A stretch of DNA of 64,000 nucleotides from Salmonella enterica subsp. arizonae (lineage in GTDB: Bacteria; Pseudomonadota; Gammaproteobacteria; Enterobacterales; Enterobacteriaceae): NCBI RefSeq assembly GCF_008692845.1, contig NZ_VXJW01000002.1, forward strand, positions 124,001-188,000, written 5' to 3'. Shown in pieces: positions 19,604 through 30,310 of the stretch. Position 1 is the stretch's first letter; every line of letters starts with the position of its first letter. A program made the position numbers and the translations under genes. Under the pieces are notes generated by a model, which worked only from the letters and a program-made list of their open reading frames with translations, did no database searches and had not been told where the DNA came from.

Positions 19604-19679
19604 TGGTGGGTCGTGCAGGATTCGAACCTGCGACCAATTGATTAAAAGTCAACTGCTCTACCAACTGAGCTAACGACCC
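19604..19679 (-). tRNA. tRNA-Lys (anticodon TTT)
   Basis: A 76-base copy on the minus strand, three bases downstream of tRNA-Val in transcription order. Cloverleaf features and encoded CCA as in the other copies. Confidence 0.97.
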
Positions 19680-19682
19680 AAG

Positions 19683-19758
19683 TGGTGGGTGATGACGGGA
19701 TCGAACCGCCGACCCCCTCCTTGTAAGGGAGGTGCTCTCCCAGCTGAGCTAATCACCC
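19683..19758 (-). tRNA. tRNA-Val (anticodon TAC)
   Basis: A 76-base tRNA on the minus strand. The 5' end GGGTGATTAGCTCAGC, anticodon TAC at 19723-19725, the T-arm GGTTCGATCCC and encoded CCA are all present. Corresponds to valT of the lysT-valT-lysW group. Confidence 0.97.
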
Positions 19759-19795
19759 GATACTGTGCTGGATGCTACTGACTAACCTAATTTAG

Positions 19796-19813
19796 TGGTG
19801 GGTCGTGCAGGAT
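19796..19813 (-). pseudogene. tRNA-Lys 3'-end fragment in the lysT-valT spacer
   Basis: An 18-base block identical to the 3' terminus of the adjacent tRNA-Lys genes including CCA, with no 5' part. The next bases (toward 19860) form a self-complementary GC-rich stretch, with GGCTCGT opposite ACGAGCC-type arms, and GTTGC/GCAAC. It is transcribed inside the tRNA precursor. Confidence 0.75.
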
Positions 19814-19894
19814 GACTCGGCTTCGCCTCGCCCTACGAGCCGTTGCTGACGCAACGTTATCCTTCACGTTTTATTCTCGTTTCCACCGAACGAT

Positions 19895-19970
19895 TGGTGG
19901 GTCGTGCAGGATTCGAACCTGCGACCAATTGATTAAAAGTCAACTGCTCTACCAACTGAGCTAACGACCC
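19895..19970 (-). tRNA. lysT: tRNA-Lys (anticodon TTT), first of operon
   Basis: A 76-base tRNA on the minus strand, nearest the promoter. The GGGTCGTTAGCTCAG start, CTTTTAA anticodon loop and encoded CCA are present. By position this is lysT. Confidence 0.96.
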
Positions 19971-20020
19971 ACTTTTACGCTGCTTTCGAGTTGTTTAATA
20001 TCCCGTGGCAACGGCGGCAT

Positions 20021-20048
20021 ATATTACTGATTTCAGATTTGAGCGCAA
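20021..20048 (-). promoter_or_regulatory. Probable promoter of the tRNA-Lys/Val operon
   Basis: On the minus strand, TTGCGC (20043-20048) and TAATAT (20021-20026) are separated by 16 bases. They are followed by a G+C-rich discriminator (GCCGCCG), as in stringently controlled stable-RNA promoters. It lies about 50 bases upstream of the first tRNA. Confidence 0.55.
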
Positions 20049-20094
20049 CAAAAATTTCGATGCAGGAAACTTAACTGCTTAGGAATCACACGAC

Positions 20095-20124
20095 GCGACC
20101 AGAAAAAAGGCGTTTTCTGGTCGC
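20095..20124 (-). terminator. Terminator after cpoB
   Basis: A 12-bp perfect stem GCGACCAGAAAA/TTTTCTGGTCGC, 11 bases beyond the cpoB stop. It ends the tol-pal transcript on the minus strand. Confidence 0.85.
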
Positions 20125-20134
20125 ATGGTACGCA

Positions 20135-20923
20135 TTACATCGCATTAAGTCGCTTCTGCGCTTGCTTCGCGCCATCAGTACCAGGATATTTATTAATCAC
20201 CTGCTGATAAACCGCTTTCGCTTTTGCCATATCGCCTTTGTCCTGCATGATAACGCCAACTTTGTACATCGCGTCCGCCGCCTTCGGCGACTTAGGATAA
20301 TTTTTCACTACCGAGGCGAAATAATAGGCGGCATCATCTTTTTTACCCTTGTTGTAATTCAACTGGCCCAGCCAATAATTGGCGTTCGGCTGATAAGTCG
20401 AATCAGGGTATTTTTTGATGAAGTTCTGAAATGCCACAATCGCATCATCCTGGCGGGACTTATCCTGCACCAGCGCAATTGCCGCATTGTAATCGGTATT
20501 CGCATCGCCACTTTGTACCGGTGCCCCTGAGGTTGCCGTACCGGCATCTGGGGCGGGGGACGCAGCGGTTGCCGCCCCGCTCTGATCGCCAGTCGCAGAC
20601 TGCGCTACGCCGCCATTATTCAAGTTTCCTAGCTGCAGCATGATTTGCCTCTGGCGCTCAATCACCTGATTCAGTTGATACTGATTTTCCTGGATTTGAC
20701 CGCGTAAAGAATCGATATCGGACTGATTATCGGAGAGCTGCTGCTGAAGTTGGGTTAAAAGCTGGCTGTGAGCGTTAGAGATACGCTCAAGTTGAGTGAC
20801 GCGGTCTTCGACCGAGCCTGAGCCGACACTACTGATTGGCGCCTGAGCAAAAGCGGCCCAGGGGGCCGCTATACCAATCAGTAACGACAGACTCAACAGG
20901 TGATGTCTGAAGTTACTGCTCAT
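20135..20923 (-). CDS. cpoB: CpoB (YbgF), Tol-associated cell-division coordinator
   Basis: Periplasmic protein that links PBP1B/LpoB peptidoglycan synthesis to Tol-mediated outer-membrane constriction. It is 262 residues. The signal peptide ends near AAFAQAPISS. A trimerising coiled coil follows (about 35-100, ITQL/LQQQL heptads). A low-complexity linker rich in Ala, Gly and Ser leads to three C-terminal TPR repeats (about 140-260, e.g. DYNAAIALVQDKSRQDDAIVAF region). Last gene of the tolQRAB-pal-cpoB unit, 9 bases after pal. Confidence 0.97.
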   Translation of the reverse strand: MSSNFRHHLLSLSLLIGIAAPWAAFAQAPISSVGSGSVEDRVTQLERISNAHSQLLTQLQQQLSDNQSDIDSLRGQIQENQYQLNQVIERQRQIMLQLGNLNNGGVAQSATGDQSGAATAASPAPDAGTATSGAPVQSGDANTDYNAAIALVQDKSRQDDAIVAFQNFIKKYPDSTYQPNANYWLGQLNYNKGKKDDAAYYFASVVKNYPKSPKAADAMYKVGVIMQDKGDMAKAKAVYQQVINKYPGTDGAKQAQKRLNAM

Positions 20924-20932
20924 GCAATTCTC

Positions 20933-21481
<549 letters not shown>

Positions 21482-21491
21482 TTAATTATTA

Positions 21492-22784
21492 TCACAGATA
21501 CGGCGACCAGGCAGGCGATTTCACCTGACCATCAGTGGCCGGAAGACGCGCTTTGAAACGCCCATCTGTAGAAACCAAATTCAGCACAGATCCCATCCCC
21601 TGAGAAGAGCTGTAGATTACCATCGTGCCGTTAGGTGCCAGACTTGGCGTTTCATCCAGGAACGTTGACGACAGAACCTGTACGCCACCCGTCACCAGAT
21701 CTTGTTTGGCAATGTGCTGCTGCCCGTTATTTGAGCTTACCATTACCATAAATTTACCGTCGCTGCTGACATCCGCATCCTGGTTTTGCGAACCTTCCCA
21801 GGTAATACGTTGCGCCGCACCGCCGTTAATGTTCATTTTATACACTTGCGGACGTCCAGCCTGGTCAGAGGTAAAGGCCAGAGTCTGACTGTCCGGGAAC
21901 CAGGTCGGCTCCGTATTGTTGCTACGCCCGTCCGTTATCTGACGAATCTGACCGGAGGCGAGATCCATAACATACAGGTTCAGACTACCGGTTTTTGACA
22001 ACGCAAACGCCAGTTTCGTCCCATCCGGCGAGAAGGCCGGGGCGCCGTTGTGACGCGGGAAGGACGCAACCTGACGCACTGCGCCATTCGCCAACGTCTG
22101 GATAACCAGCGCGGAGCGACCGCTTTCAAAAGTCACATAAGCCAGTTTTGAACCGTCCGGTGACCACGCTGGAGACATCAACGGCTGAGGAGAACGGTGC
22201 ACCACGAACTGATTGTAGCCATCGTAATCCGACACGCGCAGTTCATACGGGAACTGACCGCCGTTAGTCTGCACCACGTAGGCGATACGGGTACGGAATG
22301 CGCCCTTAATACCGGTCAGTTTTTCAAAGACTTCGTCACTGGCGGTATGGCCTGCATAACGCAGCCACTGCTTGTTTACTTTATAAGAGTTTTGCGCCAG
22401 TACAGTACCCGGCGCGCCGCCAGTGTCAACCAGTTGATAGGCGACATTGTAGGAACCGTCCGGATTCGGCGTCACCTGCCCAACGACGACGGCGTCAATA
22501 CCCAGCGCAGACCATGCGGCAGGCTGAACTTCCTGAGCGGTGGCTGGCTGCTGCGGCAGTCTGGACCTGTCTAAAGGATTAAATTTACCGCTGTTGCGTA
22601 AATCTGCCGCAACGATACCGCCGATATCTTCAGGCGCAGCGCCCGGTCCGGCCCATTTAAAAGGTACAACGCCAATCGGGCGCGCCGAGTCCACCCCCTG
22701 GGTGATCTCGATACGGACTTCTGCGTGCAGCACCGCCGCCCACAGCATCAGAAAACCAAATGCTACTCGTAATGCCTGCTTCAT
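21492..22784 (-). CDS. tolB: TolB, periplasmic beta-propeller of the Tol-Pal system
   Basis: Periplasmic protein that shuttles between Pal and TolA. It is 430 residues. A signal peptide ([21 protein letters not shown]) and the TolA-contacting N-terminal segment [11 protein letters not shown] are followed by a two-lobed structure. The C-terminal six-bladed propeller shows repeated [17 protein letters not shown] blades. Start chosen at ATG 22784; ATGs a few codons upstream are less likely. Part of the tol-pal cluster. Confidence 0.98.
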   Translation of the reverse strand: MKQALRVAFGFLMLWAAVLHAEVRIEITQGVDSARPIGVVPFKWAGPGAAPEDIGGIVAADLRNSGKFNPLDRSRLPQQPATAQEVQPAAWSALGIDAVVVGQVTPNPDGSYNVAYQLVDTGGAPGTVLAQNSYKVNKQWLRYAGHTASDEVFEKLTGIKGAFRTRIAYVVQTNGGQFPYELRVSDYDGYNQFVVHRSPQPLMSPAWSPDGSKLAYVTFESGRSALVIQTLANGAVRQVASFPRHNGAPAFSPDGTKLAFALSKTGSLNLYVMDLASGQIRQITDGRSNNTEPTWFPDSQTLAFTSDQAGRPQVYKMNINGGAAQRITWEGSQNQDADVSSDGKFMVMVSSNNGQQHIAKQDLVTGGVQVLSSTFLDETPSLAPNGTMVIYSSSQGMGSVLNLVSTDGRFKARLPATDGQVKSPAWSPYL

Positions 22785-22906
22785 CATATCTCCCATACCT
22801 GAGCCTGCGGCCCACGATAATTTAGCAGAATGTTAACAAACTCAAATATACAAAACCACCAGGACCAGTCCTCCCCAACCGTCCCTACTTTCATAGAGGA
22901 AAGTAT

Positions 22907-24097
22907 CTACAGTTTAAAGTCTAGTTTGGCATCTTTTATTTTCTCATAAACAGCCTGGCTTGGCGGTTTAGGAATTTTCGCGGTTTTTGCCGCCATTAAC
23001 GCCGCCTGGCAAAGCGCCGGATCGCCACCCTCAGATGTAATGCTTTTTAATGAGCCATCCGGCGCCAGACTAATATGCAAAACACATTGTTTGCCCTGAT
23101 ACAGGCTCGCATCATACAGACGGCTCTGAATCGCGACCTGAATCTGTTTCGCATAAGCACTGATATCAGCCCCTGTCGCCCCACCGTTAGCGCCCGATGT
23201 ACCGCTATCTTTAGATGGCTGGCCATTCCCTTTCGCGCCGCCGCCGGTTTTCGGCGCATTTTTGCCAGAGCTGAGATCGCCAAGCAGATCGTCGACTCCC
23301 TCTGCGGCGGCCGCTTTTTCGGCAGCCGCTTTTTTAGCCGCCGCTTTATCCGCTGCAGCTTTGTCCGCGGCAGCTTTCTTCTCCGCCGCCTTTTTCTCCG
23401 CCGCCTTTTTCTCCGCTGCCGCTTTCTCTGCGGCGGCCTTTTTGTCAGCCGCGGCTTTTTCAGCGGCGGCTTTCTTCGCGGCTTCGGCCTGAGCCTGCTT
23501 AGCCGCCTCGGCTTCCGCTTTCTTCTTCGCGTCCGCCGCCGCTTTCGCTGCCTCGGCTTCCGCTTTCTTCTTCGCGTCCGCCGCCGCTTTCGCTGCCTCG
23601 GCCTCCGCTTTCTTCTTCGCGTCCGCCGCCGCTTTTGCAGCTTCGGCCTCCGCTTTTTTCTTCGCATCCGCCGCCGCTTTCTGGGCTGCTTCTTCTGCTT
23701 GTTTCTGTTGCTGCTGCGCCAGTTTTGCCGCCTCTTCGGCCTGCTTTTGCTGCTCCTGAGCCGCTAAACGCTCTTTCTCAAGTTGTTTCAATCGTGCCTG
23801 TTCGGCAGCCTGCTTCTCCTGAAGCTCTTCTTCCTGCTGCTGTTGCAGCTTTTTACGCTCTTCTTCCGCACGTCTGGCGCTGGCCTGTTGATCCTGCTGA
23901 CGATTGTACTGCTGTACAACGGCGCCAGGATCGACCATCACCGCGTCGATAGCGGAACCGCCGCCGCCGCCGGCAGAAGTCTCTATATGCTCATCAAACG
24001 AACTCCAGATCAGCACTGCAAATAAGATGATATGCAGCACGGCTGAAATAATTATCGCCCGTTTGAGCTTGTCATTTTGTTCGGTTGCCTTTGACAC
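22907..24097 (-). CDS. tolA: TolA, inner-membrane to outer-membrane energy transducer
   Basis: A 396-residue protein that carries proton-motive energy from TolQR to TolB-Pal. One N-terminal helix (about 13-34) is followed by a long Ala/Lys/Glu helical domain II (about 60-300). The globular domain III (about 305-396) includes DISAYAKQIQ and ends with KLDFKL. Domain II contains four exact-length 15-residue repeats of the form AAADAKKKAEAEAAK at residues 141-200. The alternative frame here encodes an Arg-rich artefact. TolA lies 64 bases after tolR. Confidence 0.97.
   Translation of the reverse strand: MSKATEQNDKLKRAIIISAVLHIILFAVLIWSSFDEHIETSAGGGGGSAIDAVMVDPGAVVQQYNRQQDQQASARRAEEERKKLQQQQEEELQEKQAAEQARLKQLEKERLAAQEQQKQAEEAAKLAQQQQKQAEEAAQKAAADAKKKAEAEAAKAAADAKKKAEAEAAKAAADAKKKAEAEAAKAAADAKKKAEAEAAKQAQAEAAKKAAAEKAAADKKAAAEKAAAEKKAAEKKAAEKKAAADKAAADKAAAKKAAAEKAAAAEGVDDLLGDLSSGKNAPKTGGGAKGNGQPSKDSGTSGANGGATGADISAYAKQIQVAIQSRLYDASLYQGKQCVLHISLAPDGSLKSITSEGGDPALCQAALMAAKTAKIPKPPSQAVYEKIKDAKLDFKL
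23498..23677 (-). repeat. Four 45-bp tandem repeats in tolA
   Basis: Four consecutive 45-bp units encode AAADAKKKAEAEAAK four times (TolA residues 141-200). Units differ only at a few third positions. They lie in the extended helical domain, whose length sets the reach across the periplasm. Confidence 0.9.
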
Positions 24098-24161
24098 TCT
24101 CGGTTCCCAAAAAACTGTTCGCCTGTTACTCGCCGTCTTTCAAGCCAGCGGGACGCAGACT

Positions 24162-24590
24162 TCAGATTGGCTGCGTCATTAAGCCAACCGATTTTACGCC
24201 CGCGCTGTGTAACAAGTTCAGCGCTTTAATTATTTCATCGTACGGCACCTCTTTCGCGCCGCCGATTAAAAAGACTGTTTTCGGATTAGCCTGCAGATGA
24301 CGCTTTGCTTCTGCGATCACCTGTTCAGACGGCAGTTGATCCATTCGTTCTTTATCAACCACCACGCTGTATTGCCCCACTCCGGAAACTTCAATAATGA
24401 CCGGAGGGTCGTCGTTACTACTGACCGCCTGCGACTGATTCGCCTCCGGCAGATCGACTTCCACGCTCTGGGTGATGATTGGTGCCGTCGCCATAAAGAT
24501 AAGCAACAACACCAGCAGTACGTCGAGCAACGGTACGATGTTGATTTCAGACTTGAGGTCGCGGCGACCTCGTCCACGCGATCTGGCCAT
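24162..24590 (-). CDS. tolR: TolR, Tol-Pal proton-channel subunit
   Basis: A 142-residue ExbD/TolR-family protein with one N-terminal helix (about 18-40). The key proton-channel Asp23 is in INIVPLLDVLLV. The periplasmic domain follows. With TolQ it forms the ion-driven motor that energises TolA. It starts 2 bases after tolQ. Confidence 0.98.
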   Translation of the reverse strand: MARSRGRGRRDLKSEINIVPLLDVLLVLLLIFMATAPIITQSVEVDLPEANQSQAVSSNDDPPVIIEVSGVGQYSVVVDKERMDQLPSEQVIAEAKRHLQANPKTVFLIGGAKEVPYDEIIKALNLLHSAGVKSVGLMTQPI

Positions 24591-24592
24591 GG

Positions 24593-25686
<1,094 letters not shown>

Positions 25687-25908
25687 TCCTGTTGCCTCTT
25701 TGTTAGCTTCATCCGCTCACCGCAGGTGCTTATTCTTATAAGTTCCTGGTAGTTCGCGCACTTGCCGCCGCAATGCCACAAGAATGCCGTTGTATATCGC
25801 GTTGTATTCACTTTACATCCCGGTAATGCAACAAAAGTAGAGCGTTTAAACGTTGCTACTATACGCGTGGGAATGAGGCTTGGGAATGGGGAGAAGTTAA
25901 GGGAGAGT

Positions 25909-25944
25909 AAAAATATAGGGGCTGATGCAAGCCCCTATATTTTT
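25909..25944 (-). terminator. Terminator of the cydABX-ybgE operon
   Basis: Perfect 14-bp stem (AAAAATATAGGGGC and its complement) with an 8-base loop, located 16 bases beyond the ybgE stop. The A/T ends of the stem give a T-tract on either strand, so it may also insulate the tol promoter. Confidence 0.93.
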
Positions 25945-25959
25945 AAGGAGGTTTCTTAA

Positions 25960-26253
25960 TCACAAGAAGAAGAAAATCAGGCCGGCAATGAGGACGATAT
26001 CCGCAAGCAGCGGACAAAAAATCCCTTGCCAGTGTACGGACTCAGGACGAAAGCCCACGCCGTGGACTATGCCTGCGCAAACCGCCCACATCAGCAATAA
26101 TCCGTGCCAGATTTCAAGCGTGCTGGTCTTTGCAGCAAAACGTGACGGGTCCCAGAACATACAACCTGCTAACACTATCGCCATCACGAAGGAAAGCGCC
26201 CTTAGCGGGCGCTTATCCATTACCGCATACAATTTTGCGATAATATGGGTCAT
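25960..26253 (-). CDS. ybgE: YbgE, cyd operon membrane protein
   Basis: A 97-residue protein with three likely membrane helices (about 17-33, 46-62, 78-96). It is always found after cydX in this operon. The function is not established. Its ATG overlaps the cydX stop by one base (TAATG), suggesting coupled translation. Confidence 0.92.
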   Translation of the reverse strand: MTHIIAKLYAVMDKRPLRALSFVMAIVLAGCMFWDPSRFAAKTSTLEIWHGLLLMWAVCAGIVHGVGFRPESVHWQGIFCPLLADIVLIAGLIFFFL

Positions 26254-26366
26254 TAGCTTTCTTTTTGACCGGTTTTATCCGCTTCGACGTGCTCAAGCGC
26301 CAGGGCGGTAATGATCCCGAATGCACAGGCAAGAAGCGTTCCCAGAATCCATGCGAAATACCACAT
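26253..26366 (-). CDS. cydX: CydX, small subunit of cytochrome bd-I oxidase
   Basis: A 37-residue single-helix protein needed for stability and heme retention of CydAB. It reads MWYFAWILGTLLACAFGI, followed by ITALALEHVEADKTGQKES. Too short for usual ORF calling, but its length, start and position between cydB and ybgE are exact. Confidence 0.96.
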   Translation of the reverse strand: MWYFAWILGTLLACAFGIITALALEHVEADKTGQKES

Positions 26367-26380
26367 TTTAAGCTCCTTAC

Positions 26381-27520
26381 TTAGTACAAAGAGTGGGTGT
26401 TGCTTTCAATATGTTCTTTGGTGATACGACCGAACATTTTCCAGTAACACCAGGTGGTGTAGATCAGAATGATCGGTACGAACACCGCCGCAACCCAGGT
26501 CATCAGGTTCAGCGTCATCTGGCTGGATGTCGCATCCCACATGGTCAGGCTGGCATTCATCATCGTGCTGGACGGCATCACAAACGGGAACATGGCGATA
26601 CCGGCCGTCAGAATAATGCAGGCCAGGGTCAGCGAAGAGAACAGGAATGCCCACGCGCCTTTCTCCATACGGGAAGCCAGGATAGTCAGCAGCGGCAGAA
26701 CCACGCCCAACGCCGGAATCAACCACAGGATCGGGGCGTTATTGAAGTTCACCAGCCAGGCGCCGGCTTCACGCGCCACTTCTTTGGTCAGCGGGTTAGA
26801 GGCGGCATGATGGTCAATCGCGGATGTCACCACATAACCATCAATACCATACATCACCCAAACGCCTGCCAGCGCAAAGCATACTAATGTCACCAGCGCC
26901 GCAATCTGCGAGGTGGCGCGTGCGCGCAGGTGCAGTTCGCCAACGGTACGCATTTGCAGGTAAGTCGCCCCCTGCGTGATGATCATCCCGACGCTGACAA
27001 TACCCGCCAGCAGACCAAACGGGTTCAGCAACTGGAAGAAGTTGCCGGTGTAGTACAGACGCAGATACTCATCAACGTGGAACGGTACGCCCTGTAACAG
27101 GTTGCCAAAGGCCACGCCGATCACCAACGGCGGCACAAAGCTACCGATGAACACGCCCCAGTCCCACATGTTACGCCAGCGCGGGTCTTCAATCTTGGAA
27201 CGGTAATCAAAACCGACCGGACGGAAGAACAAGGATGCCAGCACCAGGATCATCGCCACATAAAAGCCGGAAAACGCGGCGGCGTAAACCATCGGCCAGG
27301 CAGCGAATAGCGCGCCGCCTGCCGTGATCAACCACACCTGGTTACCGTCCCAGTGCGGGGCGATGGAGTTGATCATAATTCGACGTTCGGTGTCGTTACG
27401 ACCGAGGAAACGGGTGAGCATCCCCACCCCCATGTCGAACCCATCGGTGACTGCGAAACCAATCAGCAAAATGCCAACCAGCAGCCACCAGATAAAACGT
27501 AGTACTTCATAATCGATCAT
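26381..27520 (-). CDS. cydB: CydB, cytochrome bd-I oxidase subunit II
   Basis: A 379-residue integral membrane subunit of the quinol-oxidising, high-affinity terminal oxidase. It begins MIDYEVLRFIWWLLVG and has about nine helices. It forms the heterodimer with CydA that binds heme d between them. It lies 15 bases downstream of cydA and 14 bases upstream of cydX. Confidence 0.98.
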   Translation of the reverse strand: MIDYEVLRFIWWLLVGILLIGFAVTDGFDMGVGMLTRFLGRNDTERRIMINSIAPHWDGNQVWLITAGGALFAAWPMVYAAAFSGFYVAMILVLASLFFRPVGFDYRSKIEDPRWRNMWDWGVFIGSFVPPLVIGVAFGNLLQGVPFHVDEYLRLYYTGNFFQLLNPFGLLAGIVSVGMIITQGATYLQMRTVGELHLRARATSQIAALVTLVCFALAGVWVMYGIDGYVVTSAIDHHAASNPLTKEVAREAGAWLVNFNNAPILWLIPALGVVLPLLTILASRMEKGAWAFLFSSLTLACIILTAGIAMFPFVMPSSTMMNASLTMWDATSSQMTLNLMTWVAAVFVPIILIYTTWCYWKMFGRITKEHIESNTHSLY

Positions 27521-27535
27521 TTGACGACTCCTGTC

Positions 27536-29104
27536 TTAGCGTGCCGGCTGAGAAGTCACGGTGGACTGCTCAAAGTGATAGCGACCGGTTTTCAGGCTGC
27601 TTGGGCCAAGGCGTGCAAATTTGAACATCAGGAACAACTCTGCCACCAGGAACAGGGTATACAGGCCGCAAATCAGGAACATGGAAAACAGCAGATCGCC
27701 AACAGTTAGCGATGAGTTCGCCACGGCTGTCGGCAACACTTCGCCGATCGCCCACGGCTGACGGCCATATTCCGCGACGAACCAACCTGCTTCTACCGCA
27801 ATCCATGGCAGTGGAATACCGTACAGCGCCGCGCGCAGCAGCCATTTTTTCTCACCGATACGGTTACGAATCACGCTCCAGAAGGAGAGCGCAATGATTA
27901 CCAGCAACAGGAAGCCGCACGCCACCATGATACGGAAGGCGAAGTACAGCGGCGCAACGCGTGGAATTGAATCTTTCGTCGCTTGTTGGATCTGCGCTTC
28001 AGTCGCGTCAGTCACATTAGGCGTATAGCGTTTCAGCAGCAGGCCGTAACCGAGATCTTTTTTCATGCTGTTGAACTGGTCGCGAACGGCCTGGTCGGTA
28101 GAACCGGCGCGCAGTTGTTCCAGCAGTTCATAAGCTTTCATCCCGTTACGGATACGCTCTTCATGCTGCACCATCAGGTCCTTCAGGCCAATAACCGGCG
28201 TGTCAACGGAACGCGTAGCGATAATGCCGAGCGCATAAGGGATCTGAATCGCCAGATGGTTTTCCTGTTTGTCCTGGTCAGGAATGCCAAACAGGGTAAA
28301 GGAGGCCGGAGCAGGTTGCGTTTCCCATTCTGCTTCAATCGCAGCGAGCTTGGTCTTCTGTACGTCGCCCATTTCATAACCGGATTCGTCGCCCAGTACG
28401 ATAACGGACAGCACGGCAGCCATACCGAAGCTGGCGGCAATAGCAAAAGAGCGTTTAGCAAAGGCGAAGTCACGCCGTTTCAGCATGTAGTAAGCGCTGA
28501 TACCGAGGATGAACATTGCACCGGTAACATAGCCGGACGCCACAGTGTGAACAAATTTCACCTGCGCTACCGGGTTCAGCACCAGTTCGGAGAAGCTCAC
28601 CATTTCCATACGCATGGTTTCGAAATTGAAATCCGCTGCAATAGGGTTTTGCATCCAGCCGTTCGCCACCAGAATCCATAGCGCGGAGAGGTTGGACCCC
28701 AGAGCCACCAGCCAAGTGACGCACATATGCTGGACTTTACCCAGACGATCCCAGCCGAAGAAGAACAGACCTACAAAGGTGGATTCGAGGAAAAAGGCCA
28801 TCAAACCTTCGATTGCCAGCGGCGCACCGAAGATATCTCCAACATAATGGGAGTAGTACGACCAGTTGGTTCCGAACTGGAACTCCATGGTCAAACCGGT
28901 AGCCACACCCAGAGCGAAGTTGATACCAAACAACTTGCCCCAGAACTTGGTCATATCTTTATAAATCTGTTTGCCGGAGAGGACGTATACCGTTTCCATA
29001 ATGGCCAGCAAGAACGCCATACCGAGCGTTAGCGGCACAAACAGAAAATGGTACATCGCGGTCAAGGCAAACTGTAAGCGCGACAGTTCGACTATATCTA
29101 ACAT
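27536..29104 (-). CDS. cydA: CydA, cytochrome bd-I oxidase subunit I
   Basis: A 522-residue heme b558/b595/d subunit that oxidises ubiquinol and reduces oxygen. Conserved features include the N-terminal [19 protein letters not shown] with the heme-ligand His19, and [13 protein letters not shown]. The periplasmic Q-loop (about 240-330) binds quinol. ATG at 29104 (MLDIVELS) was chosen over the adjacent ATG 29107. Expression is controlled by ArcA and FNR in E. coli; a perfect FNR box lies about 340 bases upstream. Confidence 0.98.
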   Translation of the reverse strand: MLDIVELSRLQFALTAMYHFLFVPLTLGMAFLLAIMETVYVLSGKQIYKDMTKFWGKLFGINFALGVATGLTMEFQFGTNWSYYSHYVGDIFGAPLAIEGLMAFFLESTFVGLFFFGWDRLGKVQHMCVTWLVALGSNLSALWILVANGWMQNPIAADFNFETMRMEMVSFSELVLNPVAQVKFVHTVASGYVTGAMFILGISAYYMLKRRDFAFAKRSFAIAASFGMAAVLSVIVLGDESGYEMGDVQKTKLAAIEAEWETQPAPASFTLFGIPDQDKQENHLAIQIPYALGIIATRSVDTPVIGLKDLMVQHEERIRNGMKAYELLEQLRAGSTDQAVRDQFNSMKKDLGYGLLLKRYTPNVTDATEAQIQQATKDSIPRVAPLYFAFRIMVACGFLLLVIIALSFWSVIRNRIGEKKWLLRAALYGIPLPWIAVEAGWFVAEYGRQPWAIGEVLPTAVANSSLTVGDLLFSMFLICGLYTLFLVAELFLMFKFARLGPSSLKTGRYHFEQSTVTSQPAR

Positions 29105-29544
29105 CATGACTCCTTGCTCATCGCATGAAGACTCCGAGAGTGAACCCCGTTAGAAAGGGTCACACGCATGCCCCAATACAAATTTATTTGCCGCCTCTCA
29201 TCGTACTATTCTCTCAGGAAGGAAACAGCAATGATGAAAAGTTACAAACATGTTAATAAAAACCCTAAATTGAATCTGCAAATATATTACGCCGTAAAAC
29301 CCCTACAATAAACAGGTTTTTATTGGGTCAGATTTGCATTTTTCGACAGTGATCAATTTATGGCTAATCTATCTCTTTTCGGGAAATTTGATCCTGAGCA
29401 ATTTAACCAATTTTGATGCTCTTTTCCAATACTTAAACATTGATTAAAATCAATTTTTAAAGTTAATGTTAATAATGTTTATTCAGTGATTGCATGGTGA
29501 AAATTTTGTTAACTTTTTGTTTTTGCAAACAGTAATGCCAGACC
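29105..29544. promoter_or_regulatory. cydA leader and regulatory region
   Basis: A+T-rich region of about 440 bases upstream of cydA. It holds the FNR box at 29440-29453 and GTTAATGTTAATAATGTTTA-like ArcA-type repeats at about 29461-29483. It corresponds to the multi-promoter cyd control region known from E. coli. Exact start sites were not assigned. Confidence 0.6.
29440..29453. promoter_or_regulatory. FNR box upstream of cydA
   Basis: TTGAT, 4 bases, ATCAA: a perfect FNR palindrome. FNR represses cydAB under anoxia in E. coli. Confidence 0.85.
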
Positions 29545-29700
29545 TTATCTAAAAAGAGGCTTATTCGGTAGGGTTAAACTTTTTGTGCGTTTTTTTGCTG
29601 TGCCGCGTACAGTGAAAAACAACGCATCGTGATGTTCAATTATTGCCAAATAGCTCACAGATTTTTTCGCCAAGTTATCAACACTTATTATTTTATACAT
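29545..29700 (-). CDS. Candidate small protein upstream of cydA (51 aa)
   Basis: Open frame starting at ATG 29700 (MYKIISVDNLAKKSV) and ending 440 bases before cydA, on the same strand. AGGAGAA lies immediately upstream of the ATG, giving a plausible though tight ribosome site. The product is basic, has no clear membrane segment and matches no family I know. It may be an unused frame in a regulatory region. Low confidence. Confidence 0.3.
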   Translation of the reverse strand: MYKIISVDNLAKKSVSYLAIIEHHDALFFTVRGTAKKRTKSLTLPNKPLFR

Positions 29701-30310
29701 TTCTCCTATTTTTATTTTACTTATAATTAACACCGCATGGAAACTATATCGTTGCACGCGCGTAATCACCCCACCCACATTCCCCCTCCGCAGTCTCCCC
29801 TCCCTGACAGCTATCAGAACATTTTGTCAGGTTATCGTCTTAATTATTGCTGATAGTTTTCCAGATAGTCAAAATCAAACAAACATTTTATTAGCTAATT
29901 TTTCTTTATTTTAACAACATCGATTCGTCTCTATATAATAATTATATCTAAGATTCTGTTACTACCTTCACAAATTCATACTAGATTTCTACAACACTAA
30001 TAGTGTAAAGCTGATTTTTCGCAGCACCGAATAAAATAAGAGTTATATCACAAAAATAGCAATAGGTTATTTTCACGTTTTTTTCGAAAACCAAAAGCGC
30101 ATCAAACCAAACACACAACCATATGTTATTAAACGTTTTTATATTTTCGCAATGAAAACAATAATTTTAAGAAGGTTATTTTGAAAATAGATCAATTGCT
30201 TCACCCATCGCTTATAAAGACACTCATCCAATATTAACTGAATGCGACTTAGCGCATGCAAAGAATTTAAAAAAGCACTTACCTTTCAACATCCCTGTAG
30301 AGGATTACTC
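29701..30310. other. A+T-rich junction between cyd region and glutamate mutase operon
   Basis: About 600 very A+T-rich bases at the left edge of the accessory island. It must contain the glm operon promoter and possibly silencer (H-NS-type) sequence. I looked for cobalamin riboswitch motifs and saw none. No gene supported. Confidence 0.5.

Noticed and set aside
19356..19970. Regular near-identical repeats with short spacers, CRISPR-like at first glance
   Set aside because: Each repeat is a 76-base tRNA with encoded CCA; they are tRNA-Lys and tRNA-Val genes.
23047..23767. Arg-rich and Phe/Arg/Leu-rich frames over tolA
   Set aside because: They are alternate-frame and antisense readings of the TolA repeats; composition is a by-product of Ala/Lys/Glu codons.
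29701..30310. Cobalamin riboswitch upstream of the glutamate mutase operon
   Set aside because: Expected from the biology, but no B12-box or riboswitch-like core could be seen by eye.
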